Source: Tetragonia tetragonoides (taxonomy: Eukaryota > Streptophyta > Magnoliopsida > Caryophyllales > Aizoaceae). Taken from it: DNA of 64,000 bases. A program made the translations under genes and the position numbers. This document shows positions 1 through 11,533 of this stretch, piece by piece. The notes beneath the pieces are model-generated. The model was given only the letters and a program-made list of their open reading frames with translations. It ran no database searches and had not been told where the DNA came from. The DNA is taken from positions 29,407,001-29,471,000 of the forward strand of contig CM076142.1 of the NCBI GenBank assembly GCA_038025085.1, given 5' to 3'. Positions within the stretch are counted from its first letter, which is position 1, and every line of letters begins with the position of its first letter.

Positions 1-241
1 GTCGTTGAATCTGTAGGTTAATGGAGGAAACCATGTATGATGTAGCGTGGAGAGCGTCGAACCATAGCGTTCCTCCGGTGCACCGGACCTTGTACGAAGG
101 GTCACCGCAGGTAGGCGAGGTGCTGAGAGGGAATGGGACTTTTAGTTTGCCACAGTTGGGGCAGCCGAGCTCGGTGGCGCCGTAGGTGGTGATGAAGATG
201 AGGGAAAGGAGGAGATGATGGATGAATGGCTTGTTCTGCAT
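1..241 (-). CDS. Wall-associated receptor kinase-like protein, first exon (partial, runs off left edge)
   Basis: Reading leftward from the ATG at 239-241 gives an open frame to the window edge. It starts with a hydrophobic signal peptide (MQNKPFIHHLLLSLIFI...) followed by LGCPNCGKLKVPFPLS, the cysteine-rich start of a GUB_WAK galacturonan-binding domain. From LGCPNCGK on, it is nearly residue-for-residue the same as the first exon of the complete gene at 1512-4567. The signal peptides differ more. The two genes are therefore tandem duplicates on the same strand. Proteins of this family are plasma-membrane kinases whose extracellular part is thought to contact cell-wall pectin. The transmembrane and kinase exons would lie to the left of the window, so it cannot be said whether this copy is intact. 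Confidence 0.85.
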   Translation of the reverse strand, partial: MQNKPFIHHLLLSLIFITTYGATELGCPNCGKLKVPFPLSTSPTCGDPSYKVRCTGGTLWFDALHATSYMVSSINLQIQR

Positions 242-1511
242 TGTGTTGGTTTTGGAGATGTAGTTTAGAGCTATGGGTCATTGTTGGGAAATGAGAGAAG
301 AAAGAAGGGAAAAAGAGGGCAAGTTGTAAGAGTAGTTTACTACAAACGAAATGCAGCGGATCCCAAATTTCATTCCAACCGGTACAAGTGTAACCTTTGG
401 GATAGTTTAGCAGCTGGCTTAGGTTTTTTGGACAATTCACTCTCATCAATCTTGTGATTGTTTATTTGTTTGGGTTTTTTTCATTTTGTTAACTTGCTAA
501 TACCACCAGGCAGTGTACCACGTGGGAATATGCCATGAATATGGATGCATTTAGGTGACTGTAAATCACATAATAGTATTAACGGTGAGTACTTGTAGGG
601 AAGTTCATGCGTCCAAACCCGGAACGATTCAGACCACTCACGCCGGGTCTGAGACAGACCAGACCGGTTATCGAAATCATAAGATAGGATTGTTCTATTT
701 ACCTTCTCATCTCACTAATTAACTAATCTAATCTGGACAGGAAGTCGGTTTGTCATGTTCAAAAGCCGGACCGGCTAGTGAATAGTCTTAATGGTGAGGA
801 TTCCAGTCTCGCTTTGGTGTCTTAAATCTCTTGATCAGTTGTCCCACCTTTTAGAGGTGCCTACAAGCCTACGTGGGGAATATAATTGTCACTGATGTAG
901 ACGGTGATGGATAACTTTGTGTGAACCAAAAAAAATAAAAGTACTGTGTGGATTAGTTTTGAAGAAGAAGCTAATCTGATAATTAGATGATTTACCTTTG
1001 ATAAGTGAAATACTCAACACGTACTCAACGTTAGGGCAGCGATTAAATGCTAATCTCGGGTTTATTTTACTCACCTAGTATTAAGCAACTGTGGGCCTCG
1101 CATTTTTTGGGCCAGGCCTTGAAAAAGCTTATGGGACTACTTGCTCTTGAGAGTAGGTAAGAATTTGCAACTCTAGGGTATTAAAGATCTCGACCGAAGG
1201 GAGAGGTTTGGAGATCAAAGAAATTCTGAGAGATTTGGGATTAGCAGCTAGAATGCAATATGATAATTACAAGGAGTAATATTTACACTAACTAGGGGAA
1301 CGATTCATTAGACAAATGTATGTATGTGAAGAAGCAAATGTTTTGAGGATTTCCGATTTGGGATCCAAATATCAAACTTATGCGCCCTTTTTTGTTGTCA
1401 TATATATGAGCTACACTGCAAAATCTTATCTCTAATCAAGAAATTAGTTTATCTCAATGAGAATTCATCCGCCAACTATAATTAGTTAATTACAATTGCA
1501 AAAAGCATTGC
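242..1511. other. Intergenic spacer between the two WAK-like genes
   Basis: This is the promoter side of the left gene and the 3' flank of the right gene. No further coding exon is seen; the open frames are short and lack family features. Around 600-775 there are several CCGG-containing stretches (ACCGG, GCCGG), but I could not define an element. Confidence 0.5.
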
Positions 1512-4500
1512 TTAACTACTAAGCCTTGGGGCGCCATTGTTGTTAAGGATGTGAATTAGATATTCAATCTCCTCAACCAATTCTCTCATTGAAGGACGAA
1601 TCTTCCTTTGATCATCCAAACAAGTCATTGCCAAAACTCCTAACGCTTTGATAGTTTCCAACTCTACCTTGCTGGCTCCTTCTTGCATAGAAGGATCGAT
1701 AGCTTCTATCATGTTTTCCTTGTTTACCATTTTCCTCATGTACGCAACAAGGCTTATGTCTTCCACCTCGCGATTAAAATCAATAGCTTTCTTTGAAGTG
1801 AGCAACTCAAGTAGAACTACACCGAAGCTATACACATCACTCTTATCAGTAAATTGCATGTTTCGGTAATACTGAGGATCAAGGTAGCCTAAGGTTCCTT
1901 GAGCACTAGTTGTCATATGTGTTACCTCACTATCCACTAGCCTTGAGAGACCAAAATCAGATACTTTTGCATCAAGCTTCTCGTCGAGTAAAATGTTGCT
2001 TGTTTTAATGTCTCTATGAAAAATTGGAGGACTAGCCAAAAAATGGAGATATGCAAGACCTTGAGCAGTTTGTTTAGCAATAGCCAATCTATGTTGCCAA
2101 GTTAGCAATGGTCTTTGGGATCCATGTAAGTGATCATGAAGTGTGCCATTCGATATGTACTCATACACCAAAACTGGCTCCTCCATTTCGACACAACATC
2201 CTAAGAGCCTAACCAAATTCCGATGGTTCACTTGACATAGGATTCGAACCTCGTTTAGTACTTGATCAGTTCCTTTGGTGTTTCCAAGCTTAGCTCGTTT
2301 AACTGCTACTAATGTTCCATCATATAACTTGCCTTTGTACACCTCTCCAAATCCCCCTGAACCAAGTATATTTTCTTTAGAAAAGTTGAGTGTTGCTCTT
2401 TTGATTTCCTTTGCTGAGAAGAGTTTTGCTGATTTGCCACTTGTGTTATTTGCATTCAAGATTTGTTGACGTTCTCTCACTAGTTTCTTGAGCGCTTCTC
2501 GTTCGATTCGTTTGTGCTGGTTGTATGCTAGGAACGCAACGGATGCTATGACTAGAATTGTACCTCCTGTGTATGTTAAACCTGAACAATGTAAACAATT
2601 TTCATGTAAGATAATTGGTGTCATTTCATATGGTTTAAGTCTCGTAAGAAGGCATAGCTTGCCTCTTTTTTTTCTTTTTTCTTGTTTTGTCATTTAATTT
2701 ATCTATTACAAAAAGAAACAGGGCAAATTGCCATCCTTCACGTACCTTTGATGATACTCCTTTGCTTTCTTTGTTTTCGACAATGGGCAGTTTCACACTT
2801 GACCTCTGTAAAATGCAAAAGAAGTAGGAGCATTTTCAAATGAAGTTGGAGCATTTTCAAATGAAGTTAGAGGAAAATCCCTTATTTGAAACTACATTAG
2901 AGTATGACTTAGGCTCTAATCTCCTCAACATAATTTTAGTTCAATTCAAGGTATGTTCTTTAAAGCTCAAAATTGAACTGAACTGAATTCAACACCACTG
3001 AAGTGGACACCAGTGAACTAAAATGGACACCACTGAATTGATTTAACACAACTTGATATGTGAGACAAAAAGTATATTTGTTAAATTCAGCACCACTGAA
3101 CTGAAATGAACATCATTTAACTGAACTGAAATCACTGAATTGACACTTAAACTGAATGAACTGACCGTGTAAGTTCTAAAGAACAAACCCTCAGTTTGAC
3201 TTCATATCGATTCAGTTCATAAATATGATACTTGTCACTCTATTTCAAAATAATTTATAATATGATACTTATGTCATTGCAAACATTTCAACACATACAT
3301 TCAAATAAATCTAATATTAAATATGTTTAGATGAATTTCAAATGATTAAAGGTCAAACAGAAAAAATCAATTCAGTCAATTTTTTTTTATTGGTGAAAAG
3401 AACGGAGTCTTACTAGAACATAGTCCTTGAATGGGATCCCACTGAAAACCTTGGTTACAAATGCACCTGGTCTGTCCACCAGCAACATCAGGCAAACATG
3501 ACGATTTTGGCAACTTCTTGCAATCCACAGTTTTTGAGCAGACTGGCGATCGAGGCAACGCCCACTGGATCGCTACACCGGGCTTCGGCCACTTGCTCAC
3601 CGGCAACGTCGTTTCCAGTGATAGTCCTATGAAACTCTTATATGCTCTACACTTCTCTGCCCTCAACTTTATATTGTCTTTGTTTTGAGACCCACCCCCT
3701 GTATAAGAACAACATATAGGCGTGCCACCACATTTTAGTGATGTCTCTTGATTTTCCTTCAAATACCTGCACTCAAGATTATGTCTATTTTGGTTAGACC
3801 TTCGATTGATATAACATAAGTTCGGTTGAATCTAATGGTTTTTTAGTTGACTTTTGAAAGTCAAGCTTACGAGTTCTAAGTTTTATGTTATCACAAAAAC
3901 TTGTATAACCGTCCCATGGTGGGACGGTGTGACTTTTGTAATAAATAAGAGTGATCTCTATACATAAGAAGTCACCCTTATTTTCCATAAAAGTTACCAC
4001 GTACCACACAAACGGTTTTATACAATAGTTAATTAGCCTTCCAAAATAAAATACTAAATCAATATATTTAGTAGAGACACAAACAGATTCTCGATGTACA
4101 AATAAAGATGGAAAGAATTGAGCTTACCTATAGCAGATACTATTTGAAGAACAATTCATGGCAGAACTGTAAGCTAGCGTGCTGCAATTGAATTTGAGAA
4201 CAGTATTGTCACTGCTAACATTAAACGGGATATAATCATCAAGCCACAATCCACCAGCATCAAAATCAGAGTTAATGCAAGAATTCCCAACATAATCCGG
4301 TGTGTTAATAATCAGTTGCTGAATTTGTGGATTAATGGAGGACACAATGTAGGACGTGTTGTGTAACGCGTCGAACCATAACGTCCCTCCGGTGCACCGG
4401 ACCTTGTATGACGGGTCCCCGCAGGTGGGTGAGGTGCTGAGAGGGAATGGGACTTTCATTTTGCCACAGTTGGGGCAGCCGAGAGTGGCGAAGGCGGTGG

Positions 4501-4567
4501 TGAAGGAGATGGAGAGAAACACGGCCGTGTTGAGGTGGAGGAGAATGAATGAATTATGTATTTGCAT
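1512..4567 (-). CDS. Wall-associated receptor kinase-like protein (WAKL15/WAKL20 type)
   Basis: There are three exons on the minus strand: 4567-4128, 3766-3414 and 2581-1512. Donors GTAAGC and GTAAGA and acceptors TGCAG and TTCAG are in phase, giving 620 residues. Exon 1 has a signal peptide and a GUB_WAK domain (LGCPNCGK, CGDPSYKVRC). Exon 2 holds the cysteine-rich WAK-associated region (LKCGGTPICC, CICNQGFQWDP). Exon 3 has a transmembrane helix near residues 270-286 and a Ser/Thr kinase. The kinase shows the glycine loop ILGSGGFGEVY (336-346), Lys359 in VAVK, HRD (Asp455), DFG (Asp473) and GTLGYLDPQYY, so it should be active. HRD with a preceding basic-type loop is the RD class. The length fits the WAKL15/20 subfamily, which lacks EGF repeats. 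Known family role: cell-wall sensing and pathogen or development signalling; the ligand here is unknown. A tandem copy lies to the left. Confidence 0.93.
2950..3189. repeat. Possible small inverted-repeat element in WAK-like intron 2
   Basis: Imperfect ends face each other: GGTATGTTCTTTAAAG on the left, and GGGTTTGTTCTTTAGAA when the right end is read from the other strand. The interior is built of degenerate CTGAA/CACTGAA units. This looks like a MITE insertion in the intron. Target duplication not resolved. Confidence 0.4.
3909..3927. repeat. Perfect GC-rich palindrome in WAK-like intron 1
   Basis: The arms CCGTCCCA and TGGGACGG are separated by TGG. It sits in an otherwise AT-rich intron (3767-4127) and may be part of a transposon end. 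Confidence 0.5.
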
Positions 4568-6083
4568 TGCTTTTGTGTGTCAATTGTTGTTGGTGTTGGA
4601 AATATGTCCCTATTTCTATGAATTAGAAAATTGATAAATAAATAAAATGATATTATCTTTATTTGTTTTTTATCTATTTGTTAAAATTAAAATAACTGAC
4701 TTGTCCGTTATTGAGAGAATTGGGATAACTGTCTTTCCTAGAAGTATAAATAATCCAATGACCCTGTTGAAAAAGAACGTTGTTTTACAGAACAAAACTT
4801 TCTTCTTATTTTACAAGTCTCTGAGTATTGACAATGGTTGAATTCGATGGAGCTTTAATGAATTGAAGTGCCACTTTCAGTAGAGACGAATCTGTTCTAT
4901 CCTGGGAGGCGTTTACTCAACACCTTGGGCACCAAGAGGGAGTAATACGTCTTAAAAAGACAACGACATTTATTGGGCTCGGATTAACATTAGTTCTTCA
5001 ATCAGGTTTTTCATAATCCAATTTATTTTATACGAATCTACATGTTTAATATGCTCTAGATATAACAGTTGGTTGGGTTGGAGCGAGAGCGGTGTTGAAG
5101 GAGCAGCACTGAAGTACAATGATGTTGGTCATCTTTGAAACTTGGAAGATAAGAGAAATCACAATTGGTATAAGTGTCAAATGTAGGATAGTATATAAAA
5201 GTTTGGTTGTGATCTTGAGAATTTTTTGTTTTGTGGTCTTGGTTATTGGTTCGCTGTTACCAATTTCTGATTCTTCTAGTGACATGTAATTTGATTTGTG
5301 GTTGTACAAATGTGATATCAATGCTAATTAAATACAAATGAATTATAAAACTTTTAAATTTGTTGTAGATATCAAGGTTGAGTTCATCTTAGCTAATTTT
5401 TAGAAGACATCACATGATTATTCTTTTCTTATCCCAGGGTCCTGACTAATGGAGGAGCATTCTGCATTTGGTCCACTTTATGATCAAAAAGGCCTTAGCT
5501 CATTGAAAAGCCAGCACCTAATTAAAGACAACAAATAAGGAACGGTTTATTTTATAGCTTCTTGGTCCAAGAATCCGCCAATTTCTGTGGCTTAATACTT
5601 TTTGCAGCAGGTTTTGTGTCGATTTAGTCCACCGTGGACCAAGTAATTTTGGAGGGTGGCTCCAGGTGAAGTATTGGTCCACCATGGACTAAGTCCACAC
5701 AAATTTTTATAATACTTTTGAGACATGTCTAGACCTGTCAAATGTGTCAGGTTACGAGTTCATTACTTTGGATTTATGGTTATTTTTAGGTTTGGTTTGA
5801 AAAATAGTGAATTCATCCAAAGTATTTAAGTTCGGGATCAGATCAGCCTACCGGATCAGCAGCGCTATATAAGATATCATTTTTATCAATTATTGTTGTT
5901 CGCTTTTACGAATGTCTGATTCTTCTAGGCACTTAATTTGATTTGTGCTTGCACAAAAGTGATATCAATGTTCATTAAATAAAGATAAATGTAAATTTTA
6001 AAAAATTGGGGTAGATATTAAGGTTGAGTTCAGACTAATATGTTTTAGAACATATATCATTATTCTATTCTCAAAAGGTCTCC

Positions 6084-6173
6084 TATGAGGCCGCCTCAAG
6101 TTGAGACCCCCTTCTATAGTCAAGTATGATAATATGCTTGTTAGTGGAGGTCTCACCTTGAGGCCGCTTCATA
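6084..6173. repeat. Short foldback element (about 25-bp inverted ends)
   Basis: The left end TATGAGGCCGCCTCAAGTTG faces a right end that reads TATGAAGCGGCCTCAAGGTG from the other strand, and both continue into GAGACC. The total length of about 90 bp suggests a tiny non-autonomous DNA element or its solo ends. Confidence 0.6.
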
Positions 6174-7188
6174 TAAGTTTTTGTGTTCTTTTCTCGTCCA
6201 AGGATTGGAAGAGCATTTGGTCAAAATAGGAGGAGAAGGAGGGGGAGGTTTGCGAGGAAAAATAGGAAAAAAAATAAAAGTCACTCATAAATTAGGTCAA
6301 ATATGCTCTAAACACATCTTAAACGCCTTCTAATTATGACCAACATTGTTGCTCTTTCTCTAATTTTGAATGTAACAATTCAGCCCAACACCCCCTTATA
6401 ACATTTCTCACACACTAATTAGTGGAAAACCCTCGAACAAGACTTTAATCCAAAATAAAATAAAATATATTGTTACTTTGGTTACGTTGCAGGGTTACAT
6501 ATAGCTTATAAACACATGGTTTCACAACTTTTCAATGTGAGATTTGAAGTGGTACGTACCGTTATCCTTTATACTAAATGCCAACTTGAGAGCAAACTCT
6601 ACGACTCACTCCCCTTCCATATAAAGAAGGTTTACGCTTGCATGACCATCTTTATCGCTTACTACTCGTAGAAAAACACGGAATATCTCTTTTCAATTCA
6701 TGCATTATTGATCAAAAAGACAATCTTAAAGAAGATGTCTAAAGATATGTTTGTATTATTTATTCTTTGCCACTTTCACGGCAAAGATAGAAGGAGTTTT
6801 CCTTCACAAATATATATGGCAAAGCATTTTATAGGCGAACATTTGTAACAGAAAATAGGAGGAGAGAAAGAACACATCATAGAAAAGTGATATTCCATCA
6901 CAACTCCATCTGCTAAACAGCTGGTACAACTACGTACCATTTAATAGAACACTAAATAACAATAACTAATAACTTAATGAAACACTTATAACAAGTTTAT
7001 ATACTAACTTTACGGTTAATCATATTTTGGAGATGGAAAAAATAATTGGTGATCACATGCTCAACTAAAGTCTAATTTAAGGGGACAATTAGTAAAGATT
7101 GATAAGATGGACCTGTTCAATGGACCCACGATCAACAACTAGCCTTATTGAAAACTAAGATGAACAAAAAAATATTTCTAGTCTTAAC

Positions 7189-7439
7189 TACCAGTCCCTT
7201 TGTTTTAGAAAAATCTTACATTTACTTTTTCACAGTTATCTAATGCACCACTTTGACCTTAAATAATTGTACTTATGTGAATATATAAAAAATAAAAATA
7301 TATAATTTTCCGAAATTACTATTTAAAATGAATCTAATCATAACATTTTTATATTGTAATTCCTTACAATTTTTAGTAGATTAATGGTCAAAGTCCTTCA
7401 AAAAATAAATGTTAAAGTTTTTCCGAAATGAAGGGGGTA
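7189..7439. mobile_element. Stowaway/mariner-like MITE (diverged)
   Basis: TA dinucleotides flank an element of about 250 bp. Its ends are CCCTTTGTTTTAGAAAAA and, on the opposite strand, CCCCCTTCATTTCGGAAAAA. The AT-rich interior has no coding capacity. The TA duplication and end sequence fit the Tc1/mariner MITE class. Confidence 0.6.
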
Positions 7440-8357
7440 TATAGCAATAAGATTGCATATTTTGATCTAGCTCATCAAATTTCTTTGGAGGAGGCGATGT
7501 TTCACTAAGTCGCCATTGTTATTCTTTTTATCTACATAATTGATCAATTTGTATAGTGGTTATCGCATTAGTAAGTGAGTTTTACCAATTGTCTAATGTA
7601 TTGACTATATTAACTAAATCAAAATTATAAAAAGGCGGAATTAGATGTAACTAACTGTTATCATAGTGTCAACTGAACTTGTTAGGACCAAGCTGAAATC
7701 ATAAAGCAATCTGAATTAGTCAGTGTTAAGTACAAAGTTAGTCTTAACCAATCTCATTGTGGTGCTTACTAATTTATTATGTGGTTACACAAAAAGCTGA
7801 TAACCACCATTTAAACACTCATTAAAGTTACATCGATTTTTAAGTTCAAATTTGTCATTAAAAAATTACTCCTAAGCTAAGGATTGAACAAAAATCAAAA
7901 ACGTTTTCCGCTTGGAATTTGAATCATGCACAAATGCTGGGAGTTTCATGACAATATTCAAGCCAAAAATGAAAACTATTGTACAGAATAACTTGGTACA
8001 AGTTTTCATTAATGTATAAACTAAATACAGAGTACAATAGTACTTATCAAACCCACTAACATCCTATCCTAAATCAAACCATCAATCTACATATATGACA
8101 TATCCTTCAAAATGAAAAGACATGAAAATCAACTACATACATATCTCTAGAAGAAAAGAACATCAATGCAAGTTTAATATACATACATATATCATATACA
8201 ACAAAGCACCCCAAAGAATTTGTAGCCAAAAACCAACTATATCAAGAGATCATATAATACATACCCAACCCGAGCTTTGGGTGGATAGCGCAGTAGCGTA
8301 TCTCTCACCCGCTCGTCCCCATCAATGACCTCATAAGTAAAAGAGACAAGAAACAAA

Positions 8358-8531
8358 TTAAACACCACCATAGCCGCCATCACAACTGCAGCTAGCGCTA
8401 CCGCTACTATTAACATCACCATGGTGGCGAATCTGAGAACTAAGACAGCAACACATTAGACCCAATAACATCATGAACGCCCAAGCTGTAGCCAAGGCCT
8501 GTGCCCAGCTGTTGAGGTACTCATGCTCCAT
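8358..8531 (-). CDS. Small membrane protein candidate, 57 aa, single exon
   Basis: A 57-codon frame runs from ATG at 8531 to TAA at 8358. It begins MEHEYLNSWAQALATAWAF and has a hydrophobic helix over roughly residues 10-30 that ends in a Cys-Cys-Cys cluster. A short Ser/Cys/Gly-rich tail follows, ending CDGGYGGV. The local base composition is more GC-rich than the flanks, as in a coding region. A TATA-like ATATAT stretch lies about 120 bp upstream (near 8652-8659). I do not recognise the family. The start is the first ATG after a stop-rich stretch. An overlapping 61-codon frame (8237-8422) in another phase is hydrophobic but reads as a shadow. Support is by composition and domain shape only. 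Confidence 0.45.
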   Translation of the reverse strand: MEHEYLNSWAQALATAWAFMMLLGLMCCCLSSQIRHHGDVNSSGSASCSCDGGYGGV

Positions 8532-9662
8532 TTTTCCAAATCTCTATCTTGTTCTCATTGTAATTTTAGCCTCAACCAGCTTATAGCTTAGAGACTAATT
8601 AGCAGAATATATTATTGCTGCTTTTCATTACTCCTATTACTTAGCTAGCTGATATATGGCTATGATCATAACAAATGCATTTGAATTGGAATATAATGGA
8701 AAAATGGAATATTTTAGGGAGGGGAAAAAGAGCTGTCTTTGTGAGAACGGAGGGATTAAAGAGAGATATAGAGGTCCACATGGGAGGTGATGAGCTTGAA
8801 AGAGGGCCAGGCTGTGTTAGTAAAGGGGTAGCAGACTAGAAGTATAGTAGAAAATGTCTGTCACGCGAAAGACACACGCAAAAAAAACATTATCATTCAC
8901 TATATGACTAAAGAAAAATTGTCGAAAACTACCTAACAAAATCAAATTTTTGCAATAACCATCTTATAATTTTTTTTATATTAATCACTTTTTATGAGAT
9001 TTCAACTCTTAAATCGAATGATTCCCTAATAAAAGGCTATATTACAAAATAATACCCAAATTAAATTGGGAGAAAAAGTATTTTTCATGAGTGTGTCCAT
9101 GTAGGCTCGGAGGATCACGAGCCTCACGGTTCTTTTTTCCATTAAATGGACAAAGTTGCTACCGTGAAGAGCGACTTCGACGAAGGTAAGTCGCTACTGT
9201 AGATAGAGACTTAGGCTCTCGAATGTCGCCCGCAGCATTGGCGACTTACTCTTGCTCGCTTCTTCCGCGCAAGACTTGGTTGCTGGGGAACAAAAGAAAG
9301 TCGCCAACAGGACAGCGGCTTAACCCCACAGGATTCGCCAACTTCGACAGCTTGTTTTTGTAGTGAACTCGCCAACAGTCGTGGCGACTTCAGCTGTTGA
9401 ACTGGGGAAAAAAAAATGGTCTGGCCTGTGAACTCCGAAGCCTATGTGAACACCCTATCTCAGCCTAATCTGGATATTATTTTGTAATCTAACCGTTTAT
9501 TAGGAAATCATTCTCTTGAATCACCATGCTACTTTCTAACCAAATTTTGAGAAAGAATCGTTCCGCCTTCGGTCAACTTTTTTAAACGAAATCAAGTACA
9601 GGAAAAAAATGGCCATATCTTTTAAATATTGGATAGAAAGTGTTTGAGGTGATGATCAAAGA
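8532..9662. other. Intergenic; includes GC-rich GTCGC/GCGAC segment
   Basis: This is the promoter side of the small ORF. Between about 9140 and 9400 the sequence becomes GC-rich with many copies of GCGACTT and its complement AAGTCGC, in both orientations. No frame or element end could be defined. Confidence 0.4.
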
Positions 9663-9920
9663 TACTCCCTATGTTCCTAATTCTTCTTTCCATTTGACTT
9701 TTGGCGGTCTCCAAGACGACATTTTAACTATGAATAACTATAACTCTACAAGTATAAAATTTATAAAAGTATGATATTTTAAAAATATAATTAAAGTTGA
9801 ATCTGATAATTGTATTTTTACTTTGCAAATCTTTTAAATTTTTTCTTAAATTAATGGTCAAAGTTTGTATACTTTGACTTCAAAGTCAAATGGAAAGAAT
9901 AATTTGGAACAGAGATAGTA
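9663..9920. mobile_element. Stowaway-like MITE
   Basis: It starts TACTCCCTATGTTCC and ends GGAACAGAGATAGTA, imperfect inverted ends flanked by TA. An inner inverted pair (CTTTCCATTTGACTTT and AAGTCAAATGGAAAG) extends the terminal repeats. At 258 bp it is of typical MITE size and non-coding. Confidence 0.75.
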
Positions 9921-10279
9921 CACTTTTCTTAGTGAACCAAATACTCAGCAACTTTGAGTAATCGTGCTTTTACAGCAAACCACATCTTAGACATAAAAAG
10001 GCACCCCAAACATAACGCGACTGATGTGAGGGATGATTTTTCAATAAACACTTACAAGGCTACTACCATAACTACTAGTAGATATAAACGCAATTAGGGT
10101 TTTTTGTCCAAGCTCCAGTATTGGGAAGTTTAGCTATAACTCTGTTGAGTTCAAGTTTCAACCGGTACCAAGCAGGCAAGCACCAAAATTAGGTTTGGGA
10201 TACATCTCATGGAGATTGATCCACAAAGGACTACTGAAACAATTTAATGGTGGACATGAAAACAAAAGTGAGTAAGCAG

Positions 10280-11145
10280 CTAAGCATGTTTGGGATAAAT
10301 GAAGTTCTAAAGAGGGAAGATGAACAAAACCGTAGGATCCAACCGCCATTTCCTCGAGTTCCTCCGTGGTCTAACTCACACATTTGTCAAAGCTATCCTT
10401 AGTATGTTGATCCATTAGATCTACTACAATGATGTCAAGGATCTTAGCAATTCTATCTTGAGCTTCAACCTCCAAAGACTCGCTGCTTGAATCTTGATAT
10501 TGCAAATCTTGTTTCGTCGTCACCCAGGCCAGCATTCAAGTTCTTCCTTGTGTGCCTATATGTGTATATTTACACAGAGGAGTGAAAACCTGACATGCAC
10601 CAAGTCAATGGTCCTCCTGGTCCATTTTCGAATCTCACAAACATAAAGCCTTCTCGAGCTTATCTGACATATATAAGATGTCAACACTCATTTTTTGGCA
10701 GTCATGTTATCCCAAAGTAGATTCCTGGGTAACTTCTTGTAAGATAACTTCTTCAACCTTGTCTTGCAATAACGACGCATGAGCACCTGTTAGAACTAAT
10801 AGAATAAATGACATCAAACTCAGCTTCAAGTTGTAATTTGTCTAATGGGCAATGAACCACCTTCTTAAGGATAACCTGACCCATGATGCGACCAGCATCC
10901 CTTATCAGCTTCCTCTACACTGGTTTGTAGCATCTCATTCTCATATGAAGACCTTCATGGGAGTAGTTTTAAACGCATGACGCTAACACCTCACAATCCA
11001 CCATTGATGTATGAAGGTCAAAGCAAATAGAAATAATATTAATAAGATGGAGAATCTTGAATTTGGAGGAACTTGGAATCATATTGCCAATCGCTATGGT
11101 TATAATATCACAAAAATCCCGAGCCTTTGCAGATTTACAAAGAAA
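10280..11145 (-). pseudogene. Decayed protein-coding relic, unrecognised
   Basis: Collinear protein-like stretches appear on the minus strand between stops and frameshifts. In 5' to 3' order they are ARDFCDIITIAIGNMIPSSS (about 11140-10990), GRIMGQVILKKVVHC followed by QLEAEFDVIYSI (about 10900-10785), AQDRIAKILDIIVVDLMDQH (ending in a stop at 10371) and EELEEMAVGSYGFVHLP (about 10365-10280). Their shared order and strand argue for one inactivated or fragmentary gene and not chance. It could also be badly resolved exons of a live gene, but in-frame stops and missing splice sites favour a relic. It lies just downstream of the UBP23-like gene, on the same strand. I could not name the family. 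Confidence 0.4.
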
Positions 11146-11533
11146 CTAATATAGATGCATGAAGGGAACCAAGTGATACTCGAGGCCACTGACACGATGC
11201 AATCCTCAAAATTGTTTCAGATGCTGATACAATAGTCAGATGGAGAGGATAACGTCTTGGACCACAATGCACACCAATTTCCAACCAACACATCATGTAG
11301 GACTCGGATTATTTGGTGCGGGACTCAGATTCCTTGGTGTTCTGCCCTCCCAATAAATAAGAAGAAAAACAAACTCCAGAGAGAATTATTGATGACCAAT
11401 CCAATAATCTTACTGGCAGCAACTGTAGATGACCAACCCAAGAATTGTAGATGACCAAACACCAAAAACAAAATTTCCCGATTATGCAACTCCAGCAGAA
11501 CAAATTCATTCAACTGTGTAGAACAAATCTGAA

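Larger units (their letters stand above)
4568..8357. other. Intergenic region with repeats, no supported gene
   Basis: This lies upstream of the WAK-like gene and downstream of the small ORF at 8358-8531. A diverged direct duplication is visible (about 5243-5420 and 5888-6063, sharing TCTGATTCTTCTAG and GTGATATCAATG). There is a foldback at 6084-6173 and a Stowaway-like MITE at 7189-7439. A 91-codon minus-strand frame (5046-5321) overlaps the first duplicate and shows no family I know. The sequence near 5729 (TAGACCTGTCAAATGTGTC) resembles the end of the hAT-like element found at 30287. Confidence 0.5.

Noticed and set aside
1648..2697. Plus-strand open frames across the WAK-like kinase exon
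   Set aside because: Shadows of the minus-strand kinase; no domain of their own.
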